Below, piece after piece: positions 1-7,402 of a stretch of 33,717 bases of DNA. The translations under genes were made by a program, and so were the position numbers. This DNA comes from VBAS01 sp965652775. Lineage in GTDB: Bacteria; Bacteroidota; Bacteroidia; Chitinophagales; Chitinophagaceae. Numbering within the stretch: the stretch's first letter is position 1; each line of letters begins with the position of its first letter. The stretch is from contig CBFGXP010000012.1 of NCBI GenBank assembly GCA_965652775.1, positions 1 through 33,717 on the forward strand, given 5' to 3'. A model generated the notes under the pieces. It saw nothing but the letters and a program-made list of their open reading frames with translations. It made no database searches and had not been told where the DNA came from.

Positions 1-2
1 TG

Positions 3-1244
3 GTCCAGGATATGACGCCGGGAACCGAAGAACAATTAAATAAGGAAATGACGGCCGGCTATGTGGGCTTTGACCCTACTGCAGACTCGCTTCACATTGG
101 TAGCCTGGTGCCCATTTTGTTATTGGTTCATTTACAAAGGGCCGGGCATAAACCCATTGCCCTTGTTGGCGGAGCCACGGGCATGGTTGGTGACCCTAGT
201 GGTAAAAGTGAAGAGAGAAATTTATTGAGTGAGGAAATATTACGTCATAACCAGGAAGGCGTCAAAAAGCAGCTTATGCAGTATTTGGATTTTGATCCTT
301 CAAAGCCCAACTGTGCAGAAATGGTAAATAACTACGATTGGTTTAAGGAGATGTCTTTCCTGAATTTTATTCGTGATGTTGGGAAGCATATTACGGTGAA
401 TTATATGACAAGTAAAGACAGTGTGAAAAAAAGATTAGAAGGAGAAACCGGGATGAGTTTTACTGAATTTACTTATCAATTGGTACAGGGTTATGACTTC
501 TACTGGTTATATAAAAATAAAAATGTAAAACTGCAGATGGGCGGTAGTGATCAATGGGGAAATATCGTGACTGGAACAGAGCTCATACGCAGAAAAGGTA
601 GCGGCGAAGCCTTTGCATTTACTTGTCCGTTAATAACGAAAGCAGACGGTGGCAAGTTTGGTAAAACAGAAAAAGGAAATGTATGGCTTGATCCATCGAA
701 AACATCGCCTTACCAATTCTATCAATTTTGGCTAAATGCCAGCGATGAGGATGCCGAAAAATGGATCAAGATCTTTACATTTCTTGATAAAACAACTGTT
801 GACTCATTAATAGCTGAACATAAAAAAGACGGTGCAAAAAGATTATTGCAAAAGAAATTAGCGGCGGAAGTAACAACATTCGTGCATGGCGAAAATGAAT
901 TAAAAAAAGCCCTTGAAACAACAGAAAAATTATTTTCTAATCAACATGCGGCTGCTGAAGATCTAACGATGGAAGAATTGGAAGGCATGGAAGGAATAGT
1001 AAAGATCGATTTTTTCAAAGGCAAAATTTCTTCAGGGATCGATGTCGTTACATTCCTGGCAGAAACAAAAATTTTCCCCAGTAAAGGAGAAGCACGAAAA
1101 ACAGTGCAGGGTGGTGGCGTAAGCATCAACAGAAAAAAAATTGATGATTTTCATGTTGCAATTGACAATAGTCTGTTGTTGCACGACAAGTACATCCTTG
1201 TACAAAAGGGGAAAAAGAACTACTACCTCGTAAACTGCACTTAA
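3..1244 (+). CDS. tyrS: Tyrosine--tRNA ligase, 5' end outside the window
   Basis: Charges tRNA-Tyr with tyrosine in the cytoplasm, a class I aminoacyl-tRNA synthetase. The reading frame is open back to base 3 (VQD before MTPGTEEQL), and that Met matches an internal one in family members, so roughly 15-20 N-terminal residues lie outside the window. Counting from the ATG at 12, the class I HIGH-type motif appears as HIGS at residues 28-31. A YQLVQGYDF/GGSDQWGN tyrosine-binding region precedes the KMSKS-type loop, which reads KFGKT at 215-219, the usual bacterial TyrRS variant. The C-terminal 70 or so residues form an S4-like RNA-binding domain (EARKTVQGGGVSINRKKI). The catalytic core is intact. 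I am very sure of the identity; only the true start is unseen. No clear terminator follows before the next gene on the same strand. Confidence 0.97.
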   Translation, partial: VQDMTPGTEEQLNKEMTAGYVGFDPTADSLHIGSLVPILLLVHLQRAGHKPIALVGGATGMVGDPSGKSEERNLLSEEILRHNQEGVKKQLMQYLDFDPSKPNCAEMVNNYDWFKEMSFLNFIRDVGKHITVNYMTSKDSVKKRLEGETGMSFTEFTYQLVQGYDFYWLYKNKNVKLQMGGSDQWGNIVTGTELIRRKGSGEAFAFTCPLITKADGGKFGKTEKGNVWLDPSKTSPYQFYQFWLNASDEDAEKWIKIFTFLDKTTVDSLIAEHKKDGAKRLLQKKLAAEVTTFVHGENELKKALETTEKLFSNQHAAAEDLTMEELEGMEGIVKIDFFKGKISSGIDVVTFLAETKIFPSKGEARKTVQGGGVSINRKKIDDFHVAIDNSLLLHDKYILVQKGKKNYYLVNCT

Positions 1245-1283
1245 TTTTAACAGCTTGGTTCCTGATTGAAATTTATTTGTTGA

Positions 1284-1291
1284 TATTTTTG
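1284..1291 (+). promoter_or_regulatory. Candidate -7 promoter element (TATTTTTG)
   Basis: TATTTTTG fits the Bacteroidota -7 consensus TAnnTTTG and lies 17 bp before the ATG at 1309. I could not find a good TTTG -33 box at the usual spacing, so this rests on the -7 match and its position only. Confidence 0.35.
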
Positions 1292-1308
1292 TATCAATAA
1301 ATAAAAAG

Positions 1309-1911
1309 ATGCGGATCATATTTTTTATTATTGCTTTTTTTCTTTTCAGCACTTGTTTTGCGAGCGATTCTACTTACACTATTAAGATTAATTTTCTTTA
1401 CGGCTCCAGGCCGGCTAAAGGATATCATCAACAAGAATCAAAACTATTTGGCGGAATTAAAGGAGGTCATGTAAATATTGAAGCCGGTGGTCGGGTACTT
1501 GATTTCACACCGGGCAGTAATCCTCTTTTTCCTCATAATAAAAAACCAAGCGGTGGTTTTAGTATCAATCAGTCTGTTTCCTGGGACGGGGATGATAAAT
1601 GGAAAACCATAATTGTCCCTGTATCTGAAGATCAATACATGGATCTTCAGAAATTGTTTGATTCAGTTGCTGCAAAAACGCCTTATGATTATGCAATTTT
1701 CGGTATGCGATGCGCAGCTGCAAGCTATGATGTGTTAAGTAAGATCGGCTTGTTCAAAGAATATCCAAACACTAAGAATGTTGCCACGCATTTTTATCCC
1801 AAACTTCTAAGAAAAAAAGTTTTGAAATGGGCTGATAAAAATAATTATACAGTTATTTCAAATGAAGGCAGAACTTCAAGAAAATGGGAATCCGACAAAG
1901 GAATGTTATAG
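1309..1911 (+). CDS. Secreted protein, possible permuted papain-fold (NlpC/P60-like) hydrolase
   Basis: A 200-residue protein of unknown function. An N-terminal signal peptide (hydrophobic residues 3-17, likely cut after CFAS) sends it to the periplasm or outside. A conserved-looking His sits in GGHVNIEAGGRVLDF (His54), and a Cys lies about 80 residues later in YDYAIFGMRCAAASYDVL (Cys135). His before Cys, with the Cys at a helix start after an aromatic-rich segment, is the order seen in circularly permuted papain-fold enzymes such as the YiiX/DUF830 group, where Cys and His form the active site. This is inferred from motif shape, not from a recognised family signature. The C-terminus is basic (KKVLKWADKNN). 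It may share nothing with tyrS upstream. Its stop overlaps the convergent SGNH hydrolase gene by 6 bp, so there is no room for a terminator between them. Confidence 0.8.
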   Translation: MRIIFFIIAFFLFSTCFASDSTYTIKINFLYGSRPAKGYHQQESKLFGGIKGGHVNIEAGGRVLDFTPGSNPLFPHNKKPSGGFSINQSVSWDGDDKWKTIIVPVSEDQYMDLQKLFDSVAAKTPYDYAIFGMRCAAASYDVLSKIGLFKEYPNTKNVATHFYPKLLRKKVLKWADKNNYTVISNEGRTSRKWESDKGML

Positions 1912-2568
1912 ATTTTTTATTACCCTCCACATTTCATCCGCTACCAGTTGATTCCCTTTTGCATTCAGGTGAACTCTATCGGTGGTCAAAATGCCACGGT
2001 CTTTATTTTCAGGGTTATTCTTTATGTTATGATCAAGAAATGCTTTTCTCAGATCCACTAGTAACAGTTCATTCTTTTTAGCAACTCGTCTTAAAATATT
2101 GCTGTATTCATTCATATCCCCATCCTGTGGATTGCTGAAATCTGTCTTCTCTCCTATTGCCGCAGGAGTACAAATAATAATCTTAATGTTTTTTGCTTTT
2201 AATTTATCAATGATCGCCTGGTAAAATTTTTCAAACTTATCTGCATCAGTGCCTGTGCCGGAGGATTTGTGCCAAACATCATTTACACCAACATATATAA
2301 CGACCAGGTCAGGGTTCTTTGCAAGCACATCGTTTTCCATTCTTAAATACAGATCATACACTTTATTGCCGCCGATACCTGCACCGATAAATTCATAATT
2401 ATCCGTTTTGCCTTCCGCCTTACACATGCTATCAATTCTCATAATATAGCCACCTGCATTTACGCCAGCCTGTGTTATCGAATCTCCAAAGAAAATAACT
2501 CTTGTCTTTTTTTGCAAACCAAAAGATGACGTTACCAAAACGACTATTGAAAATAGAAAAAGTCTCAT
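1906..2568 (-). CDS. SGNH/GDSL-family hydrolase, secreted
   Basis: An esterase or acylhydrolase of the SGNH superfamily; the substrate cannot be told. The frame is open to a GTG at 2586, but the ATG at 2568 gives a clean signal peptide (MRLFLFSIVVLVTSSFG) and is preferred. Numbered from the GTG, all four family blocks are visible: GDSIT with the nucleophile Ser36, the Gly of GAGIGGNKV around 70, Asn102 in YVGVNDVW, and the Asp203/His206 pair in TDRVHLN. Length (about 220 residues) is typical. Such enzymes in Bacteroidota often deacetylate or de-esterify polysaccharides or lipids. No carbohydrate-active partner lies next to it, so I do not assign a substrate. A terminator and a palindromic repeat separate it from the upstream cyanophycinase gene. 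Confidence 0.9.
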   Translation of the reverse strand: MRLFLFSIVVLVTSSFGLQKKTRVIFFGDSITQAGVNAGGYIMRIDSMCKAEGKTDNYEFIGAGIGGNKVYDLYLRMENDVLAKNPDLVVIYVGVNDVWHKSSGTGTDADKFEKFYQAIIDKLKAKNIKIIICTPAAIGEKTDFSNPQDGDMNEYSNILRRVAKKNELLLVDLRKAFLDHNIKNNPENKDRGILTTDRVHLNAKGNQLVADEMWRVIKNL

Positions 2569-2601
2569 GAAAAAGTCTTTGACCACAATTTAAAACAAAA
2601 A

Positions 2602-2621
2602 AGCATCCTTAAATGAATGCT
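2602..2621 (-). terminator. Rho-independent terminator after the cyanophycinase gene
   Basis: Read on the minus strand, AGCATTC and GGATGCT form a 7-bp stem with one G-U pair and a 6-nt loop, followed directly by TTTTTTG. It lies about 50 bp past the stop of the S51 peptidase gene. Confidence 0.6.
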
Positions 2622-2627
2622 CCTAAC

Positions 2628-2668
2628 ATCAAACCTCAATCCCGATAGCTATCGGGATCAAACCTCAA
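2628..2668. repeat. 20-bp perfect palindrome bounded by 12-bp direct repeats
   Basis: Positions 2639-2658 form a perfect palindrome with core CCCGATAGCTATCGGG. The 12-mer ATCAAACCTCAA occurs at 2628-2639 and again at 2657-2668, so each copy overlaps an end of the palindrome. The core is a motif I recall as abundant between genes in Bacteroidota genomes. The arrangement looks like a short palindromic insertion with a duplicated target, or like replication slippage. Confidence 0.75.
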
Positions 2669-2672
2669 ACAA

Positions 2673-3566
2673 TCACTCAACATCCACATTCTTTTTAATA
2701 ACTGCTCCTTCGCTGGCTTCCATTAAAAACTTTCTCTCACTGATGATATAGCCATTTCCTTTCTCACAAAAGTGAACTTTTAAATTCTCAATTGAGATAG
2801 GGTTGCCATCAGGGATATCACCAATATTATTATGTAATATGTCATGCCCGTCAATGATCACAACCAGGCCGCTTCCTATCGCTTCCATCTTATCTCCACC
2901 TGTAATTAACATCCCGGTATCTTCTCCAAGACCGATACCGATACAACTGGGGTTAGTGGCAACGGCCTGCGCCAGTCTTCCAAACCTTCCACGCTTTTCA
3001 AAATGAGAATCGATAATTACCGGATCAATAAATCCAAGCCCCGTGGTGATCTTTACCTCACCTTTCAAATGCGCCCTCGTCGCATTCCCTTCGTATATCA
3101 TTGTTTTACTCATTGCCATTGCACCGGCTGATGTTCCGGCGATTACGAAATCTTCATTCATATAGCGTCGCTTCATGATAGCAAGAAATTCAGTACCCCC
3201 ATCTGTAACGCTTAAGCGTAACTGATTACCCCCACTAAACATTACAGCATCGCAGGCCTTTATTCGATCCAGGTATTCCTTATTAAGTGTATCCTGGCGG
3301 GTACGCACATGCATAATGTCAACATTCATACAACCGATCTTTCCAAATGCGTTCCGGTAATTTTCTCCTACTTCCATAGGAATAGTAGAAGCTGTGGTGA
3401 TGATCTCAATCCTTGCATTGGGACCACCAGCCTCCTGTACTACGCGGCGTAAAATGCCTAACTCAAAAAAATTAAGATTACTTCGATAGACTTCCCCGGT
3501 TTCAAGATCGGTGCCTTTATCTTCCGCACCTCCGATTGCAATAAGTTTTCCTTTAGGAATGCTCAT
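2673..3566 (-). CDS. cphB: Cyanophycinase-type peptidase (family S51)
   Basis: Serine exopeptidase that releases beta-Asp-Arg dipeptides from cyanophycin in characterised members, in the cytoplasm here since no signal peptide is seen. The 297-residue length fits the family. The nucleophile elbow is GTSAGA with Ser146. SGGNQ at 111-115 matches the family's substrate-side loop, and DSHF at 186-189 holds the likely catalytic His188, followed by the basic KRGRFGRLAQ stretch. GLGEDTG at about 217-223 is also typical. The start at MSIPKGKLIAIGGAEDKG is well supported by the family N-terminus. No cyanophycin synthetase or isoaspartyl dipeptidase lies within the window, so the substrate may be cyanophycin made from genes elsewhere or another beta-aspartyl peptide. 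A perfect TATATTTG -7 box and an operator-like palindrome lie just upstream. Confidence 0.92.
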   Translation of the reverse strand: MSIPKGKLIAIGGAEDKGTDLETGEVYRSNLNFFELGILRRVVQEAGGPNARIEIITTASTIPMEVGENYRNAFGKIGCMNVDIMHVRTRQDTLNKEYLDRIKACDAVMFSGGNQLRLSVTDGGTEFLAIMKRRYMNEDFVIAGTSAGAMAMSKTMIYEGNATRAHLKGEVKITTGLGFIDPVIIDSHFEKRGRFGRLAQAVATNPSCIGIGLGEDTGMLITGGDKMEAIGSGLVVIIDGHDILHNNIGDIPDGNPISIENLKVHFCEKGNGYIISERKFLMEASEGAVIKKNVDVE

Positions 3567-3586
3567 TTAAAGGGTTTGATTAGCGA

Positions 3587-3609
3587 CAAATATAATCATG
3601 ATGATTATA
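3587..3609 (-). promoter_or_regulatory. Promoter -7 element overlapped by a 19-bp palindrome
   Basis: On the minus strand TATATTTG (3587-3594) matches the Bacteroidota -7 consensus, about 20 bp before the cyanophycinase ATG. The palindrome TATAATCAT-G-ATGATTATA (3591-3609, 9-bp arms, 1-nt centre) overlaps the upstream half of that box, a position suited to a repressor site. No TTTG -33 box was found at normal spacing. Confidence 0.5.
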
Positions 3610-3689
3610 ACGTATTTGTTGTTGCAGGCATTTTGTTAATATGTGGAAAATTATGACGCAGGCTGTATTACTACTAACAGACTTTAGTT

Positions 3690-3740
3690 GCGACGCACAG
3701 CCTGCACTGAACGATGCGAAGTGTTCAGCGCTGTGTTCGC
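3690..3740. repeat. 51-nt imperfect inverted repeat between genes
   Basis: Arms pair in three steps: GCGA/TCGC (3690-3693 with 3737-3740), CACAGC/GCTGTG (3696-3701 with 3730-3735) and CTGAAC/GTTCAG (3707-3712 with 3723-3728), around a 10-nt loop. It is richer in G+C than its surroundings and has no T-tract, so it resembles a REP-like intergenic element more than a terminator. I saw only one copy in the window. Confidence 0.5.
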
Positions 3741-3767
3741 TATTGAGCAAGAATGCGGCTATTCTAT

Positions 3768-5834
3768 TTAATAGGCTAACAGGGTTTTGATTTTTTCCGT
3801 AACCTTATCTGCATTAGGGAGCACAGCATTTTCAAGCTTTACATTTAATGGAATGGCGGGAATATTTGCTGCTCCCAGCACTTCTACCGGACCGTCAAGC
3901 CATTTAAAGCAAGCTTTTGAGATCCGGCCAGCTAATGCCTCGGCAAATGAATTGTTTTGTTGCTCTTCAGTAAGCACTAAGCATTTTCCATGTTTTTTTA
4001 CAGCGTCAAAGATCATTTCCTCATCTAACGGAAACAAAGTTCTTAAGTCTATTATTTCAACTTGCTCTTCGAAAATTTTAGCTGCGGCTTTTGCCCAATA
4101 CACACCCATTCCATAAGTAATGATGCAACATGTTTCACCATTCTTAATCTTATTTTCATCTGCTTTCAACACGATATTCCCTTTCCCTAAAGGAAGGATA
4201 TAATCTTTAGACGGTTCAACCATTTTTGCTCCCTCGGTACCCGGCACTTTACTCCAGTATAACCCTTTATGCTCAAGCATTACAACAGGATTGCCATCAT
4301 AATATGCGGCTTTCATTAGTCCTTTCATATCTGCTGCATTTGATGGATAGGCAACCTTAATGCCTTTGATGGAAAGCAAGGTCGTTTCAACGCACCCACT
4401 ATGATACGGACCACCACCACCGTAAGCACCAACCGGTACACGAATGATTGTTGATACGGGATATTTACCGCAGCTCAGGTAACATGATTTGGAAATTTCG
4501 GAAACAAGCTGATTAAAACCCGGATAAATATAATCGGCAAATTGTACCTCAACGATAGGTTTCACCCCTACTGCACTTAAACCAACAGTGGAACCAATTA
4601 TATAGGCCTCCTGGATCGCAGTATTAAATACACGATGATCACCAAATTGCTCGGCAAGCGTTGCAGCTTCTCTGAAAACTCCACCAAGTCTTCTGCCCAC
4701 ATCTTGTCCAAAGAAGATACATTCAGGATGATCTTCCATTAATTCACGAATGGCGAATAAAGCAGCATCAACCATTATAATTTTTTCTTTACCTGCAGGC
4801 GTTCTGTCTCCTTTTTCTTCGATCACTTGTGTGGGGATAAAGATATGTTCTGTCGCTTTTTGGGTATCTGGTTCGGGAGCATTAACAGCTTTTGAAAATT
4901 CATCACTAATGAACTCAGTCATATCTTTTTCAATACCGTTCAATTCATTTTCATCTACACCACGTTCTATCAAAAACTTTCTAAGCTTTGGAAATGGATC
5001 GTCAATTGCGTCTTTTGCAAGGTCTTCGTCAGTTCGATAAAAATCCTTTCTCACTCCACTCGTATGGTGATTAAGCAATGGAACTTTTGCATGAACCAAC
5101 CACGGATTCCTGGTCCGTCTAACCTCATTTACCACGTTCCCCATTATTTTATAGCAATGGGTAAAATCAGTCCCATCAATTTGAATCTTACTCAACCCTT
5201 TAAATCCATCAGCGTACTCATAAGCATTCATTGCTCTTGTTTCATCACCTGTAGCACTAATACCCCAATCATTATCCTGCACCAGGTAAATAATTGGCAA
5301 TTGCTTCAACACAGCAAACTGAAATGCTTCACTCACTTCGCCTTCTGTTACACTTCCATCGCCTAGTGAACAAATAGCTACCGGTGAATCTCCGTTTGCG
5401 CTTTTCAGAAGTAACGGTGAATTCGTCATTTCAAGATATTGGATACCCTGTGCAACACCGGTTGTTGGTATGGCTTGCATACCTGTGGCGCTGCTTTGAT
5501 GAATGATCTTTGGCTTATCTTTTTCATTTGAATTAGGATGGGAATAATAAGAACGTCCGCCGGTAAAAGGGTCATTGGCTTTTGTAAGCAGTTGAAGCAT
5601 TAATTCATAAGGAGAATAACCCAAACCAAGGAGCATGCTTTCGTCCCGGTAATACGGACTTACGTAATCATGATTTTCCAATTGAAAAGCAGTTGCCAAT
5701 TGTATCGCTTCATGACCGCGGGAAGTTGAATGAACATATTGGCAAAGTTGGCGGTTCGCATCATATATTTCAGCCATTGATTTTGCACAGCACATTAACC
5801 GGAAAGCCTTCAGCAAAATTTCTTTGTCGATCAT
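3768..5834 (-). CDS. 2-oxo acid dehydrogenase E1 component, alpha and beta fused
   Basis: Thiamine-diphosphate-dependent decarboxylase and acyl-transferring subunit of a 2-oxo acid dehydrogenase complex, probably branched-chain (2-oxoisovalerate) or a related type. In one 688-residue chain, the E1-alpha half spans about 1-330 and the E1-beta half about 350-688. The ThDP/Mg motif is GDGS starting at Gly158, ending at Asn188 in VQDNDWGIS. The alpha N-terminus shows the family STSRGHEA and SPYYRDE segments. The beta half has EAYIIGSTVGLSAVGVKPI and VQFADYIYPGFNQLVSE, then a transketolase C-terminal domain. Separate subunits are usual elsewhere, while this fusion is common in Bacteroidota. E2 and E3 genes are not nearby. 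A TATTTTTG box lies 20 bp upstream of the ATG. The branched-chain versus pyruvate question cannot be settled by eye. Confidence 0.93.
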   Translation of the reverse strand: MIDKEILLKAFRLMCCAKSMAEIYDANRQLCQYVHSTSRGHEAIQLATAFQLENHDYVSPYYRDESMLLGLGYSPYELMLQLLTKANDPFTGGRSYYSHPNSNEKDKPKIIHQSSATGMQAIPTTGVAQGIQYLEMTNSPLLLKSANGDSPVAICSLGDGSVTEGEVSEAFQFAVLKQLPIIYLVQDNDWGISATGDETRAMNAYEYADGFKGLSKIQIDGTDFTHCYKIMGNVVNEVRRTRNPWLVHAKVPLLNHHTSGVRKDFYRTDEDLAKDAIDDPFPKLRKFLIERGVDENELNGIEKDMTEFISDEFSKAVNAPEPDTQKATEHIFIPTQVIEEKGDRTPAGKEKIIMVDAALFAIRELMEDHPECIFFGQDVGRRLGGVFREAATLAEQFGDHRVFNTAIQEAYIIGSTVGLSAVGVKPIVEVQFADYIYPGFNQLVSEISKSCYLSCGKYPVSTIIRVPVGAYGGGGPYHSGCVETTLLSIKGIKVAYPSNAADMKGLMKAAYYDGNPVVMLEHKGLYWSKVPGTEGAKMVEPSKDYILPLGKGNIVLKADENKIKNGETCCIITYGMGVYWAKAAAKIFEEQVEIIDLRTLFPLDEEMIFDAVKKHGKCLVLTEEQQNNSFAEALAGRISKACFKWLDGPVEVLGAANIPAIPLNVKLENAVLPNADKVTEKIKTLLAY

Positions 5835-5853
5835 ACATGCAATCTAAAGTCAG

Positions 5854-5861
5854 CAAAAATA
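5854..5861 (-). promoter_or_regulatory. Candidate -7 element of the E1 gene (TATTTTTG)
   Basis: TATTTTTG on the minus strand fits TAnnTTTG and lies 20 bp before the ATG at 5834, just past the terminator of the upstream gene. It implies a leader of roughly a dozen nucleotides. A -33 TTTG was not found. Confidence 0.4.
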
Positions 5862-5886
5862 AGGCGAACGGTTGTATGTGAGAATT

Positions 5887-5919
5887 AAAAAAGCCGTCCT
5901 GATCTGGTCAGGATGGCTT
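5887..5919 (-). terminator. Rho-independent terminator after the FAH-family gene
   Basis: On the minus strand AAGCC-A-TCCTGA and TCAGGA-C-GGCTT pair (11 bp around one mismatch, 5-nt loop), followed by TTTTTTAATT. It sits 36 bp past the stop of the gene at 5955-6566 and separates it from the E1 gene. Confidence 0.8.
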
Positions 5920-5954
5920 TGTGTTGGTTTTGGTCTGTAAACTTCTTTTATTAT

Positions 5955-6566
5955 TTATTTTACTTCTAATGTTAACAAAGAATCATCTTCAATGAAACCT
6001 TCCAATTCATCTCCAACTACTAACTCTCCCACACCGGCTGGTGTGCCTGTAAACACAAGGTCCCCGATATTAACAGAAAAATAATTGGAAATATAAGCAA
6101 CAATGGTATCAAAGTCATGGATCATAAGATTCGCATTGCTTTGCTGCACCAGTTCTTTGTTTTTATATAAGCAAAAATTAATATCCTTCCTGTTTTTAAT
6201 AGCCGTAAGAGGAATCCATTTGCCAATTGCAGCAGAGTTATCCCATGATTTGGCTTTTTCCCAGGGAAGCCCTTTTGCTTTTAAATCATTTTGAATATCT
6301 CTCGCAGTAAAATCGATTCCGGTTGTCACTGCATCATAATACTTACTGGCAAATTTATCCTGAATATATTTTCCATTTTTGCTGATCCGAAGTACCAGCT
6401 CGCATTCATAATGAAGTTCATTAGTAAATTCAGGGTAATAGAAAGGAGTATGAGGCTGTAATAAAGCACTCTTTGGTTTCATAAAAACTACCGGTTCTTC
6501 CGGTATCTCATTTCCCAATTCCTTGGCATGAGCTACATAGTTACGGCCAATACAAAATATCTTCAT
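5955..6566 (-). CDS. Fumarylacetoacetate hydrolase (FAH) family protein
   Basis: A 203-residue, single-domain cytoplasmic enzyme of the FAH superfamily, closest in size and motifs to the FAHD1/YcgM group (acylpyruvate hydrolases, oxaloacetate decarboxylases). The N-terminus MKIFCIGRNYVAHAKELGN is the family signature. PVVFMKPKSAL at 25-35 is the substrate-loop segment. Metal ligands are expected at Glu54 and Glu56 in HYECELVL and at Asp85 in TGIDFTARDIQ. KGLPWEKAKSWDNSAAIG (98-115) is the conserved catalytic lid. The fold ends with FTGTPAGVGELVVGDELEG, also diagnostic. It is transcribed alone with its own terminator. The natural substrate cannot be deduced. Confidence 0.93.
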   Translation of the reverse strand: MKIFCIGRNYVAHAKELGNEIPEEPVVFMKPKSALLQPHTPFYYPEFTNELHYECELVLRISKNGKYIQDKFASKYYDAVTTGIDFTARDIQNDLKAKGLPWEKAKSWDNSAAIGKWIPLTAIKNRKDINFCLYKNKELVQQSNANLMIHDFDTIVAYISNYFSVNIGDLVFTGTPAGVGELVVGDELEGFIEDDSLLTLEVK

Positions 6567-6802
6567 AATCAGGCTTGTTTAGTTAAATACATCGGATACA
6601 ATACGCATGGACTGTTCATCCCATATATTCAGGCTTCATAAAAAACTGGATTTTTTGATGGTGGAAATTGCGTCGGGGCTGCTAAAATAGGTAAAGGGCC
6701 GGATATATCATAATCAAAAATAAATATATTTAGCCCAAATTCCGCGGCTGAATTAACAATAATGGATTTACTTATCATTATATTATCTTAGATAAAAGCT
6801 TT

Positions 6803-7402
6803 TTGGTGTCTGATCTTTTTACAAGTATAAAGCAACCGATTTTAACCCGCCTTGAAAAGGAGCTCGATCCGCGGCTCGGCTATCATAATCTTTCCCACAC
6901 ACTTGATGTTATGAAACAAGCCGAGATAATAGCAAAACAGGAAGGTGTGGAGGATAAACAGGATCTATTGTTGTTAAGAACGGCTGCTGCTTTTCATGAC
7001 AGTGGCTTTTTATTTATCTATAAAGGGCATGAAGAAAAAGGTTGTGAAATTGCTGCGGAAGACCTTAAGAATGTTTTTAAAGAAGATGATATTAAAAAAA
7101 TATGTGGAATGATAATGGCCACAAAAATCCCGCAGTCGCCAAATACCTTGTTAGAACAAATAATTTGTGACGCTGACCTTGACTATCTTGGTCGCAAAGA
7201 TTTTGAACCTATAAGCGGTCAATTATACAAAGAGTTTATAACTTTCAAAATTATTCCTGAAGATTGTGTTTGGGATCATATACAAATAAAGTTTTTTGAA
7301 TCTCATCGTTACTTTACAAAAACCGCAATTAAAAAAAGGAACGATAACAAATTGAAACATCTTGCTATTTTGAAAGAAAGGAGTCATTGGACAAATGAAT
7401 AG
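6803..7402 (+). CDS. HD-domain phosphohydrolase
   Basis: A 199-residue metal-dependent phosphohydrolase of the HD superfamily. The metal-binding H...HD...D set is visible: His28 and His32 in YHNLSHTLDV, His65-Asp66 in AAAFHDSGF, and Asp123/Asp125 in CDADLDYLG. The first motif lies before any in-frame ATG, so translation must start at a rare codon. TTG at 6803 or GTG at 6806 are adjacent candidates, and the frame upstream is open only to 6752. The last 8 bp overlap the start of the membrane protein gene (ATGAATAG), which suggests translational coupling. Given the cyclic-nucleotide-binding gene two positions on, a role in hydrolysing a nucleotide signal is attractive but unproven; many HD proteins are nucleotidases or act on (p)ppGpp. 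It lacks the synthetase and regulatory domains of RelA/SpoT. Confidence 0.88.
   Translation: MVSDLFTSIKQPILTRLEKELDPRLGYHNLSHTLDVMKQAEIIAKQEGVEDKQDLLLLRTAAAFHDSGFLFIYKGHEEKGCEIAAEDLKNVFKEDDIKKICGMIMATKIPQSPNTLLEQIICDADLDYLGRKDFEPISGQLYKEFITFKIIPEDCVWDHIQIKFFESHRYFTKTAIKKRNDNKLKHLAILKERSHWTNE

Noticed and set aside
1032..1352. 106-codon minus-strand frame overlapping the tyrS end and the next gene
   Set aside because: It lies opposite a strongly conserved synthetase domain and has no protein-like features; it is a shadow frame.
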